Below, in pieces: positions 8,698 through 18,230 of a stretch of 46,073 nt of DNA; position 1 is the stretch's first letter, and every line of letters starts with the position of its first letter. Both the position numbers and the translations under genes were made by a program. The stretch comes from a virus: the IMG/VR virus record IMGVR_UViG_3300027763_000090, positions 1-46,073 of that record, one strand, 5' to 3'. Below the pieces are notes generated by a model. The model worked only from the letters and a program-made list of their open reading frames with translations. It had not been told where the DNA came from and did not search any database.

Positions 8698-11600
8698 ATG
8701 GCTCAGAACCTCCCCTTACCTGACGGAACCTCGGTAACTATTCGGGAGGGTGAGACTCCTGCACAGACGTGGGCTCGTGCGCAACGCATGTATCCCGAGG
8801 CGTTCAGGGCTAAAGAACCCGAGAAAAAAGAAGTTACGATTGGCGGTCAAGCCAAAGAGTTTTTTAAAGGTCTAGCCCCCGGCGCTATCAATCTGGTGGA
8901 GAGCGCGGCTATTGGCGCATCAGCACTACTCCCAGAAGAAACTGAAAAAGCCGCACGCTCTGGCATTGCAAGTCTTGCAAGTTCTGCCAAGAAACCGTTT
9001 GAAGCTGCGCCGGGCTACGAAGACACGGTGGCGCGTAAGTTTGGTGAAGCTGCCGGTTCAATCATTCCGTTTGTAGGACTTGGCCCGTTAGGTGCGGTAG
9101 GCCGTGTTGGTATGGGTGCGCTTGGTGCTGGCGCAGGTGCTGGAGAAGCACGTACTCGTGCCGAAGAAGGCGGAGCCACAGAAGGACAACGCGCAGGCGC
9201 AACCGCACTGGGCTCAGTGGTTGGTATCAGCGAGATGTTTGCCCCCGCTCGTATTCTGGGACGCATATCAGAGCCTGTTAAAGATGGCGCTGTATCTTAT
9301 GTCAAACGGGCATTGATGGCTGGCGGTGAAGAAGCCGCACAGGAAGCCGCGTCCCAAGCTGCGCAGAACTTAATCTCTAAAGGCATCTACAAACCTGACC
9401 AAGAAATTATTGAAGGCGTCGGCGAGTCCGCTGCTTATGGTGGCGCGGTTGGTGCGTTAGCGCAGGGCTTGTTTGACTTGGCTCTTGGTCGTCGTGCCAA
9501 AGGTGCGGGTAAACCCCAACAAGAAGAGTTTGCCAAGCTTCGTGCCGAGGAAGAGCAACGCCTTGAAGAAGAGCGTAAGCGTAAAACAACCCCTGAGTAC
9601 GCACAAGAAGTTGTGCAGAAGTATGACGAGTTGGCCAAACAAAGACAAGATTTGGTGGCGCAACTTAAAAAAGTGACAAAGGACTCCCCCACTTTTGATG
9701 CGGACAAAGCGTTCAATACTCAGATTAACGCACAAATTAAAGAGTTAAACAAAAGTATTACGCCGTTGGCTGACGACTACTACAAGTCAAAGAGCATGCT
9801 TGGTCAAATAGCAGAGCAAGAGCGTGTTGCCAAACTTACACCGCAAGAGTACGCGTTCGGTCTAGAGCCAGAGACAGAAGAGCAAAAGAAAGCGCTGGAA
9901 CCTGAGTTGTATGAGCAACAGATTGCTACACCGCCCAAGCCCCCAGTTCAGCTAACTCCTCGACAACAAGTTGCAGAGTACGGCAATCAACGTATTGCTT
10001 TGGCCAATGACCAGATGAATACTGCGGCCAGTTACGCGCCCAAGTACAAGTCGGAAGCTATTAAAGACTACACAGATTATTTGATGCAGGACTTTGCTTC
10101 TGCACAACAGCTTGTACAAACAAGGCCTACGCTAGAAGGTCTGCCAATGACAAAGGACAACAAGCCTTTGTTGCGCAGCGAAGAGATTTACGACTCTTTA
10201 AAAACACGCATAGCAGCAGAAGCCAAAACAGCTATGCAACAACGTTCGCAAGAACAGGCGCTTGACCAACAAAAGCTTACTACGCCAAAAGACCAGTTTG
10301 CTTTGTTGCGTGCGTCGGAAGAACAAGTTGAAGAGCAGAAGAGAACGGCTGAACCTAACTTTGATTATCTTGACCCAATGTTTGAGCAAGCTTTATCTGG
10401 TCAATCCGCAGTCAAAGTCAACGAAAACCTCCGGCCACTGCGCGAAGCGCCTACAGTGCGCAGAACAGTTGAGCAACTGCTTGAGAATGCGGAGAAAGCT
10501 GACAGCGAGTACCGCGCACTCCGTCGTCAAGGCAATAGAGATGCAGCCATGGAGTCATTCCAAAGGCTTAGCGAGGCCAATGACCAGTTAAATGCAATGG
10601 TTAAAGGCGGAGCTGCGGATGAAGACGGTCGAGCCTCTTACGCCCGTGAACTTATCAACGCTCGCCGTGCGCAACAAGAAGCCATGGCAAGAGTGGAAGA
10701 TGCAACGCTTGGCGTAAAGACAGAGCAGACGCTTGGCAGAGATATGACTGGCGCAAATACAGAAGCCGGTCTGGTTAAACGTGCAGAAGACGCTCGTGCT
10801 GATTTTATTAAAGCGGCTCTACAAGAAGCGGCCATTCATCGTCGTGCCTTAAACAAACCTGCACTGACAACAGACGAAGCGCTCGTTGCCGCGTCTAAAC
10901 TTCATGATACCTTTAACAACTGGATTGAGCGTTCTAAAGCCAAGCCCGTTGCTGAGATTACTGAGCGGCCAACATTTGAAACCGTGATTGTTCAACCTGC
11001 GCAAATGCGGGCAAACAAGATTGTGCGTGCGGCAGTTACTGAACGTAGATATAGCGACATAAAACCACCACCACCTGCTGGACAAGGGTTCAATGGTAGT
11101 TGGAAAAAAATAGATACGCCAAAAATAAAAGCGTTGAAAGACCAGATTACTACAGTAGTTGAAGGTTCAGCTACAGCCGATTTAGATAAGCGTTCAAACG
11201 CCGCTATCCAAGACACTATCCGGGAGCTGTCCAAGAAGATGCCCCCGTTTCTTTGGAAGTGGACTCCTACTGAATCAGCAGACACCCGCTTAAATGAAAT
11301 TTCTAAACTTAGCGAAGCTGAAGTTAAACACTTCAAGTCCATCATTGAGTCTGCCAGAAACAAGCTGACAGAAGAAGCCCCAAGCAAAGTTCAGAAACTA
11401 GAAGCCAAACCGCTCAACGTTCAGTTTGCTTCAGAGGAAGCCAAGAAGACTGCTGAAGCCCGTGGCGAGACAGCCACAACGCTTGGCGGAGAATTGCGTC
11501 GCCGTACAGAGTTTGTACGCAACAAGATGTCTAAGATGAGGCGTATGCGCCCCGGTGCCCGTGATGCGCTTAATGCTGCCGTTGATATTATGGACGCAGG

Positions 11601-14600
11601 CAAAGCTACTCGCGAGCTATTGGACAAAGTTGAGCCTGTGGTTGACGCCATCGTTGCAGGACGCGACGTTAAACAGGTAGACATTCAAGCCATCAAGGAC
11701 GCTATCCGCGCTACTGAGACTGTGCCTGAGGGTCAGAAATCGCTGTTCCCCGAGATAGAAAAAGATCTGGGCTACATCCGCGCAACACCAAAGAACTTTG
11801 CTAAGTCACCGCGCATGAAGCCTGTGTGGGAAGCGCTAGATAAAGCTCGTGCTTTGTTTAAAAAATCTGAGCAACAACGTCTTGCCAAAAAAGCAACAGT
11901 GGCCAAGCGCATGCAGTTTCTTGAAAGAGTTAAAGAACGCGGCGACAGCATCATTGCAGACACGCAGTATTTTTGGAAAGACACAAGCCGCTACTCTGAT
12001 GAGGCGTTAGCAAAAGTGTTTGTGGGCATGCCAGAAGCAGGCACAACGCCAGAAGAAAAAGTTATTCTGGAAAAGTATCGCACGTTACAACCCATGTCTG
12101 CGCAAGAACAACAGACCGCTGAGCGTTTGGTAAGAGAATTTAAAACAGAACATTTGCCCAAGTACAGAAAAGAAATTGACGAGGCTATGCAAATGCTAGC
12201 CGACGGACGCCGTCTTGACGATACAGACAATCAGTTGTTGTCATTTATGCAAGACACCAATGTAAACGTCCGCGCAGCAGCAAAAGCTTTAAACGATAGA
12301 TTGCAACCGCTTCGCACAGCTATCAAGCAAGTTAAAGAAGCTATGCGAAAGTCGTCAATCATAGACCCCGCGCAAAAAGCAATTCTTAATTCTGAGATAG
12401 CCATTAAGCAACAACGTTCACAGTACCAAACCGTTGTAGAAGAATCCATTAAACGTGCTCGTAAGGAGATGGATGAAGCGTTGGGCTTCTTGTTAGAACC
12501 TGTTATTGCTAAAACAAGCGACAACCTCAAGGCGGCAGAAGCAACGCTTGCCAAAGAACAGGCAGAATTGGACAAGATTAAGAAACGTTTTGATGCGGTG
12601 CTGGCGCAAAAAAATGGTGCTAACCGTACCGAGCTTGCCACATACGAGTTGTTCCGCTACGAAGAAAAGAAGAGTGCCATTGACGACCTTAAAAAACAAA
12701 TTGACGCGCAAGAGACAGAACTTCAAGATTTGGTGAACGAACTTGCAACAGACTACGACGGCGGCTACGCCGTAGCGCAAGCCATGCTTGACAGCAACGT
12801 TAAGTTTGAACGTCAGTATTTAGAAATGTTGGAAGGCAGCCTTGCCAACATGCGCGGAGAGAGCGTTCTTGACAGACCCGGCTCCTACCCGTTTGCTTAC
12901 CAACAAGCTAAGAAAAACGCTGACGCTCAAAGAGCTACGCTTAAAGCTGCTGAGAAACGTGCAACGGAGTTTGGCGAAGTTGCTAAGTCTGACCAACAGA
13001 AAATGGAAGAGTTCTGGAAAGCCAAGTTGGGCGGAGAAGGTATCAAGCGCGAAGAAGGCAAAGTAGACCGCATTGAGACTTCTGCTGAAAAAGAAGCAGA
13101 GCGTTTGCGCAAAGAAGCGTCGGAAGCATTAGAGCGCGAAGAAGACGCGTTTATGCGCACCGCTCGCAAAGAACAGATATTTAAAACGTACGGCGACCAG
13201 ATTGCTGATTTGTTATTTGAGGCTGAAGGTATTCCCGGCCCTAATACTGAAGCTGAGCTTAAGAAGATCATCAACGATCCAAAGTCTGAGTTCCAAGATG
13301 TTATCAACGCACAGGCAAAAGTTGGTGTGTTGCAAACGATTACATCTATTGAGGCACAAGCAGACGTGCTCCTTGAGGGCAAACCAAAACGCAAACAAAG
13401 CGCCGCAACAACGCTAAGCTCCACTGGACAAGCTAAAGGCAAACCGTTGCGTGCAGGCACATTGTCTGAGAAGAGCATTGAGCGGTTGTTTAAACCTGAA
13501 CCAGCTAAAACAATTGTCGATCGTTTTGACTTTGGTGCAATAGATCGCGAAGAAGCGGACATAGGACGTAGCAGTGAAGGCCGGACACAAGGCAGTTTTG
13601 ACTTTAACGGGGACTTCAACTTCTCACGCGGCAAGCCAGCCAACAGCACAACCGCCAAGGCTTTGAAGGAAGAGCTTGATGAAGCCATGGGCACCGACGT
13701 GACCGCACGCGGCAACGTAAAAATCTATAGCAGCGTTGCTGCTTTTGTAAAAGACAACCCAAAGTACGCAGACAAGATTCCTTCAGACGCCAAAGGCTTT
13801 GCTGAAAACGAACGCGCAGTATTGTTTGCAGACAATATTGGTAAAGGCCAAGGCCTTGGCGTGTTGCTACACGAGATTGGTGTGCACGTTGGCTTCCGCA
13901 ACTTCTTTAACGAAGCGCAGTTCAAACGCTTAGCCGACACAGTCAAAGGTTGGGCTAAACGCACAGACGGTTCTATTGAAGCGCAGATTGGCCGCAAGGC
14001 TATGCAACGCGTTGAGGCAGCGCAGACTCCTGCAAAACAAGTTAACGACGAACTGTTGGCTTACGCGGTTGAAGAAGCGGTACAGGCTGGAGTGTTGGAG
14101 ACTAAGAAAGGTTCTGCTTACGGCTGGTTAAGCTCAATCATTGACGCTTTTAAGAAAGCGCTGAACAAGTTTGGCATTCCGACTAGCCAGTTTACCGCCG
14201 GTGATTTGGTTAACTTTGCTCATGGTTGCGCCCAGCTTGAACTTCGTGGCACATGGCACGGTACACATGCCGGATTTGACATGTTTGACTTTGCTTTTAT
14301 GGGTACCGGAGAAGGGGCGCAGGCTTTTAGTTGGGGCACTTACCGCGCTCAGAAAAAAGGTATTGCTGCAAGCTACAAAGATGTTGGAAAACAAAGGCGA
14401 ATAGAAGAGTGGAACAAGCTTCCTGAAATTATTAAATGGAAAAAGTCGTCGGAGCCAACGTATGAGGGGTATACAGTCGACAATTTTATAGAGTTTGCGC
14501 AATCTTCTAAAAATAAAAACAAAGAGTTGGCAGGTATTCCGCACAAATACGCGTTGGACTTTTCTATGGTGATGTCGTTTACAGACATTAGTAGTGATGA

Positions 14601-17600
14601 TAACTTCTTTTTTGACCCTTACAACGATTCCCCTGCGCAACGTTGGAGTAATGCGCTAGCTCGGTTTGACAATGGTTTGGATGAGGGATTGCTTCCCTTG
14701 GAGGACAACGTTAAACAATTCCTTTTAAAAGTGGACTTGGGCAAATTTCAAACGCCATATAAAGATCCAACATTCCATGGGTACGACTGGGACAACCTCA
14801 GAATGTCGTTTAGAGCAGACGAGAAAAACCAAACCCCAACAAATATGGCGGCTGAAGAAGTGTTGTGGGCGTTGCGACAAAATACGGCTACCGACACTTT
14901 TGAAAAAAAGCTTGATGATGCAATAACCGCTGTAAAAAAAGAAGCAGAGGAAACTGTTCAATCTTTTAAAAAAATTGCACCCGAGTCTGATTACTACAAA
15001 AATGCCAAAGCTGTTTTGGAAGGTTTAGAAATAATAGGCAAAAGCGACTTTGTATTTAATCCTAGAAAACCACCGCCTATACCTGAACCAACAACGGGCG
15101 GTGTGTTGATGCGGACAATACACACGCGTCCAGAAGACACATATTTGCTGTGGGACTCCCCACTTAATAAGCAGCCTGCTCCTGTAAACGAGGCGCTTAA
15201 AAATATCCTTCGTGATATGCGTCCAGACGCTAGACGACAGTTTGATCGCATAGTAAATGCTATAGGTGAAAATACGGGTGCTTCTTTCTACGAAGCGCTT
15301 AAGCTAATTTCGCAGAGCAAACGCCTTGCGTCTGAAATTCTTGCGTCTTATGGTATTTCAGGCAACAAGTTTTTAGACCACAGTTCTAGATATAAACCTG
15401 TTACTTCAAGGTCTACATACAACTTTGTTGATTACGTTGACAAAGAAGAAGGCGCAGAAATTGTTGCAATAGACCTTGAGCCCATTGGTAAAGCCAAAGG
15501 TATCCTGTTGTCACGCAAGCCACAGTTTGCAGACCCTGAGTTTGAAAGAGTAAGCTCAACTGTTACCAGAACAGTGGCGCAGGACAAGACTTGGTGGGAC
15601 AGCATCAAGGTCAACTTAACAGGCCTTGCGTTCGAGACACAGCTTGTTGACCGCTTTGCAGGCTTTGAGCGTTTGGCTAAGTACATGGAGCCGCTCAAAG
15701 GCACGCAGATGTTGTACTACCTCCGTTCGTACGACCAACGCATGAACATTGTGTCTAAGGCCGTGTCTGATGGAGCGCCCTCAATTCGTGAAATAAAGCG
15801 TGATGATGGCCGTGTTGAGCGTCTTGTTGAGACAACAGGCGGTGCCAGTATTGCCGGTGTTGTAAACAAACTAAAGGAAGCCAACCAGTACATTGGTAAC
15901 GGCGAGGCTGTCAACCAAGTGTTTACAACTTACATGGCGGCTATTCGTGCCAAGAACAAAGGCATTGAGACGCTTAACTTTGGTAAGGACAAAAACGGCA
16001 AGCCTGTGTTGACACAGGAAATGCTTGATGAAGTTACTGCTTTAGTTAACAAGAACAAAGCGCTTAAAGACATCTTTGAGGAAGCCCGTACAGAGTACAA
16101 CAAGTACAATCGCGACCTTTTGGACTTTGTAGCCAGCACTGGCGCTTTGTCTAAAGCACTCGTCAAGAAGCTCGTAGCAGAGGACGATTACATCCCGTTC
16201 TATCGTGAGCGCAAAGGTGTCGTCGAGTTGGTGATTGGCAACGAGAGCCCCATCCGCATCGGCAGTATTGCAGATCAACCTTACCTAGACAAGTTGGTGG
16301 GAGGTGACACAGCCATCATTGACTTTATGAATAGCTCGGTGCAGAACACCAACATGTTGGTGGACATGGGCATGCGCAACCTTGCAACCAAGAACGCAGT
16401 CATGGAACTGGTCGACCTAAAAGCTGCTACGTTGGTTAAAAAAGCTGAGGGCACAGACGTTGTCAAATTTAAAGTAGACGGAGATGACCGTTACGCAATC
16501 ATTGCTACAGAGAAGGTAATGATAGGCAACAAGGAGTTTGAGACAGGCGTGCCTGCGGACATCTTGGTCAAGGGCATGGAGGGTATCCCCACGCAGATGC
16601 CGTTCCTGTTCCGTGTCATGGCTATGCCTGCGCAACTCTTACGTAAAGCTATTACGCTAAGCCCTTTGTACATGGCTAAGCAGTTGTTCCGTGACTCGTT
16701 GGCGGCTCCTATCCTGTCAGGCGCGGACTTCATGCCTGTGCTTGGCGCTTTGAAAGAGATCAACGGTGCGGCTAAAGAGAAGCTAGAGAAGCGCGGCATT
16801 GTGGGCGGGCAGTACTTCCGTGGCACAAGTGAAGATTTGTCAATGATTCTGCGCGAGATTACAGACGGTCAGCCCGGATGGATGAAAGCTCTGGGAAGGT
16901 TTGAAGCAATGGGTATGGAGGCGGACGCTCTTACACGTCGTGCCCAGTACAACAGCTACATTGAACAAGGCTTGTCAGAGATGGAAGCTACGCTCATGGC
17001 GCTTGAGTCCATGAACTTTAACAAACGCGGAGCTTCTCCAAGTGTGCACGTAGCCAACGCATTGATACCTTTCTTCAACGCACAGATCCAAGGTCTGAAC
17101 GTGATGTACAAGGCAATGTCCGGCAATATGCCTTTCAACGACCAACTGCGCATCCGTGAAAAAATGTTGACGCGTGGTGGCATGATGGCGGCGGCTACGT
17201 TTGCCTACGCCGTGATGATGGAGGACGACGAAGCCTATAAGAACGCTACGCCAGACCAGAAGTACGGCAACTGGTTCATACGTCTGCCCGGCTTGGATGA
17301 GCCTATCAAAATCCCTGTGCCGTTTGAAATTGGTTACATCTTCAAAGCTATCCCTGAGGCGCTGTACAACAGCATGACCACAGAACATGGCGGAGAAGAA
17401 GCAGTCAAGGCGTTCAAACAGATCTTGTTGCAGACAATTCCCGGCGGCTCATCGTATGGCATACCGCAAGCGGCCAAGCCTTTGATCGAAGTAGGTCTTG
17501 GCAAGTCGTTCTACACAGGCCGCGACCTTTTGTCAGAACGCGAAAAGCAGTTGTTGCCTGAAGAGCAGTACCGCGTCAACACAACCGATGCCGCCAAGTT

Positions 17601-18120
17601 TGTCGGTAGTACCTTGGGCGTGTCGCCAATTAAGATTGAGGCGCTTGTCAACGGCTATACAGGAACGATGGGTCTAGCTTTCTTGCAGGCTATCAGCCTT
17701 GGCGTACCAGTTAAAGAGACCCCAGAGAGGGCGGTCAGGCGTTTGTCTGAGTACCCAATTATCGGCGGTGCGTTCCAACCTAACGACGCAGGCGGCATCA
17801 TCAACTCTGTGTACGAGCGTATGAACGATGTTCTGCAAGTTAAGAACACGGTTAATAAATTGGTGGAAGAGGGCAAGGTGCAAGAAGCTGAAGCCTTGAT
17901 TACCAAGCGCGGCACAGAATATATGCAGTCTGAACTGGCCAACACGTTTAAGACAAACATGAACATGTTGACCAAAGCCGAGCGTGCTATTGCCGCATCT
18001 GATATGACTGGCGAAGCCAAGCGTAAGCAACTTGACGAGATTAGGAAGATGAAGATTGCGATTGCAAATACGACGCGGGAAATTTCCGATAAAACCATAC
18101 GCCTAATTGGTGGTTCTTGA
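8698..18120 (+). CDS. Giant polyvalent virion protein: putative metallopeptidase, ART-PolyVal and LPD38-like domains (3140 aa)
   Basis: It begins with an AGGA site and MAQNLPLPDGTSVTIREGET. Residues about 45-260 are Gly/Ala-rich and partly hydrophobic (AGSIIPFVGLGPLGAVGRVG). Residues 260-1690 are mostly charged coiled coil. At 1725-1730 the motif HEIGVH appears, with possible third ligand E1785 (NDELLAYAVE); this looks like the metallopeptidase of polyvalent proteins, but the spacing is HExxxH, not HExxH. Residues about 1850-2275 match the ADP-ribosyltransferase of polyvalent proteins: WHGT (1853), GEGAQAFSWGTY (from 1871), YLLWDSPL (from 2149) and FLDHSSR (from 2224). Residues about 2400-2700 end in ITLSPLYMAKQLFRDS, the signature I associate with LPD38. 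Polyvalent proteins are thought to enter the host with phage DNA and modify host targets. Domain names are from memory, not from a search. Confidence 0.75.
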   Translation: MAQNLPLPDGTSVTIREGETPAQTWARAQRMYPEAFRAKEPEKKEVTIGGQAKEFFKGLAPGAINLVESAAIGASALLPEETEKAARSGIASLASSAKKPFEAAPGYEDTVARKFGEAAGSIIPFVGLGPLGAVGRVGMGALGAGAGAGEARTRAEEGGATEGQRAGATALGSVVGISEMFAPARILGRISEPVKDGAVSYVKRALMAGGEEAAQEAASQAAQNLISKGIYKPDQEIIEGVGESAAYGGAVGALAQGLFDLALGRRAKGAGKPQQEEFAKLRAEEEQRLEEERKRKTTPEYAQEVVQKYDELAKQRQDLVAQLKKVTKDSPTFDADKAFNTQINAQIKELNKSITPLADDYYKSKSMLGQIAEQERVAKLTPQEYAFGLEPETEEQKKALEPELYEQQIATPPKPPVQLTPRQQVAEYGNQRIALANDQMNTAASYAPKYKSEAIKDYTDYLMQDFASAQQLVQTRPTLEGLPMTKDNKPLLRSEEIYDSLKTRIAAEAKTAMQQRSQEQALDQQKLTTPKDQFALLRASEEQVEEQKRTAEPNFDYLDPMFEQALSGQSAVKVNENLRPLREAPTVRRTVEQLLENAEKADSEYRALRRQGNRDAAMESFQRLSEANDQLNAMVKGGAADEDGRASYARELINARRAQQEAMARVEDATLGVKTEQTLGRDMTGANTEAGLVKRAEDARADFIKAALQEAAIHRRALNKPALTTDEALVAASKLHDTFNNWIERSKAKPVAEITERPTFETVIVQPAQMRANKIVRAAVTERRYSDIKPPPPAGQGFNGSWKKIDTPKIKALKDQITTVVEGSATADLDKRSNAAIQDTIRELSKKMPPFLWKWTPTESADTRLNEISKLSEAEVKHFKSIIESARNKLTEEAPSKVQKLEAKPLNVQFASEEAKKTAEARGETATTLGGELRRRTEFVRNKMSKMRRMRPGARDALNAAVDIMDAGKATRELLDKVEPVVDAIVAGRDVKQVDIQAIKDAIRATETVPEGQKSLFPEIEKDLGYIRATPKNFAKSPRMKPVWEALDKARALFKKSEQQRLAKKATVAKRMQFLERVKERGDSIIADTQYFWKDTSRYSDEALAKVFVGMPEAGTTPEEKVILEKYRTLQPMSAQEQQTAERLVREFKTEHLPKYRKEIDEAMQMLADGRRLDDTDNQLLSFMQDTNVNVRAAAKALNDRLQPLRTAIKQVKEAMRKSSIIDPAQKAILNSEIAIKQQRSQYQTVVEESIKRARKEMDEALGFLLEPVIAKTSDNLKAAEATLAKEQAELDKIKKRFDAVLAQKNGANRTELATYELFRYEEKKSAIDDLKKQIDAQETELQDLVNELATDYDGGYAVAQAMLDSNVKFERQYLEMLEGSLANMRGESVLDRPGSYPFAYQQAKKNADAQRATLKAAEKRATEFGEVAKSDQQKMEEFWKAKLGGEGIKREEGKVDRIETSAEKEAERLRKEASEALEREEDAFMRTARKEQIFKTYGDQIADLLFEAEGIPGPNTEAELKKIINDPKSEFQDVINAQAKVGVLQTITSIEAQADVLLEGKPKRKQSAATTLSSTGQAKGKPLRAGTLSEKSIERLFKPEPAKTIVDRFDFGAIDREEADIGRSSEGRTQGSFDFNGDFNFSRGKPANSTTAKALKEELDEAMGTDVTARGNVKIYSSVAAFVKDNPKYADKIPSDAKGFAENERAVLFADNIGKGQGLGVLLHEIGVHVGFRNFFNEAQFKRLADTVKGWAKRTDGSIEAQIGRKAMQRVEAAQTPAKQVNDELLAYAVEEAVQAGVLETKKGSAYGWLSSIIDAFKKALNKFGIPTSQFTAGDLVNFAHGCAQLELRGTWHGTHAGFDMFDFAFMGTGEGAQAFSWGTYRAQKKGIAASYKDVGKQRRIEEWNKLPEIIKWKKSSEPTYEGYTVDNFIEFAQSSKNKNKELAGIPHKYALDFSMVMSFTDISSDDNFFFDPYNDSPAQRWSNALARFDNGLDEGLLPLEDNVKQFLLKVDLGKFQTPYKDPTFHGYDWDNLRMSFRADEKNQTPTNMAAEEVLWALRQNTATDTFEKKLDDAITAVKKEAEETVQSFKKIAPESDYYKNAKAVLEGLEIIGKSDFVFNPRKPPPIPEPTTGGVLMRTIHTRPEDTYLLWDSPLNKQPAPVNEALKNILRDMRPDARRQFDRIVNAIGENTGASFYEALKLISQSKRLASEILASYGISGNKFLDHSSRYKPVTSRSTYNFVDYVDKEEGAEIVAIDLEPIGKAKGILLSRKPQFADPEFERVSSTVTRTVAQDKTWWDSIKVNLTGLAFETQLVDRFAGFERLAKYMEPLKGTQMLYYLRSYDQRMNIVSKAVSDGAPSIREIKRDDGRVERLVETTGGASIAGVVNKLKEANQYIGNGEAVNQVFTTYMAAIRAKNKGIETLNFGKDKNGKPVLTQEMLDEVTALVNKNKALKDIFEEARTEYNKYNRDLLDFVASTGALSKALVKKLVAEDDYIPFYRERKGVVELVIGNESPIRIGSIADQPYLDKLVGGDTAIIDFMNSSVQNTNMLVDMGMRNLATKNAVMELVDLKAATLVKKAEGTDVVKFKVDGDDRYAIIATEKVMIGNKEFETGVPADILVKGMEGIPTQMPFLFRVMAMPAQLLRKAITLSPLYMAKQLFRDSLAAPILSGADFMPVLGALKEINGAAKEKLEKRGIVGGQYFRGTSEDLSMILREITDGQPGWMKALGRFEAMGMEADALTRRAQYNSYIEQGLSEMEATLMALESMNFNKRGASPSVHVANALIPFFNAQIQGLNVMYKAMSGNMPFNDQLRIREKMLTRGGMMAAATFAYAVMMEDDEAYKNATPDQKYGNWFIRLPGLDEPIKIPVPFEIGYIFKAIPEALYNSMTTEHGGEEAVKAFKQILLQTIPGGSSYGIPQAAKPLIEVGLGKSFYTGRDLLSEREKQLLPEEQYRVNTTDAAKFVGSTLGVSPIKIEALVNGYTGTMGLAFLQAISLGVPVKETPERAVRRLSEYPIIGGAFQPNDAGGIINSVYERMNDVLQVKNTVNKLVEEGKVQEAEALITKRGTEYMQSELANTFKTNMNMLTKAERAIAASDMTGEAKRKQLDEIRKMKIAIANTTREISDKTIRLIGGS

Positions 18121-18147
18121 TACCTACGACAGCACGCGCTTGGATGC

Positions 18148-18190
18148 GGTGAGGGAGAGCGGCACGTAAGCCCAACTCCCTCACCCTTTC
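18148..18190 (+). terminator. Rho-independent-like terminator ending the rightward virion operon
   Basis: A perfect 10-bp inverted repeat, GGTGAGGGAG (18148-18157) with CTCCCTCACC (18176-18185), has an 18-nt loop and is followed by CTTTC. It sits 27 nt after the stop of the giant gene and faces an oppositely oriented terminator. The T tract is short, so it may be factor-assisted. Confidence 0.6.
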
Positions 18191-18209
18191 CACGTCTAGC
18201 CCCGGTACG

Positions 18210-18230
18210 AAAAAGCCCTCACCCGGCTTT
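18210..18230 (-). terminator. Leftward terminator whose loop holds the primase-helicase stop codon
   Basis: On the minus strand AAAGCC and GGCTTT (18225-18230 and 18212-18217) flank a 7-nt loop GGGTGAG, followed by a U-run (18210-18214 on the plus strand are A). The TGA stop of the primase-helicase gene (18219-18221) lies inside the loop. This ends the leftward replication operon head-to-head with the rightward terminator at 18148. Confidence 0.65.

Noticed and set aside
12927-13715. 262-codon minus-strand frame inside the giant gene
   Set aside because: Ser/Leu/Arg-rich antisense shadow of a coiled-coil coding region; no ribosome site or domain.
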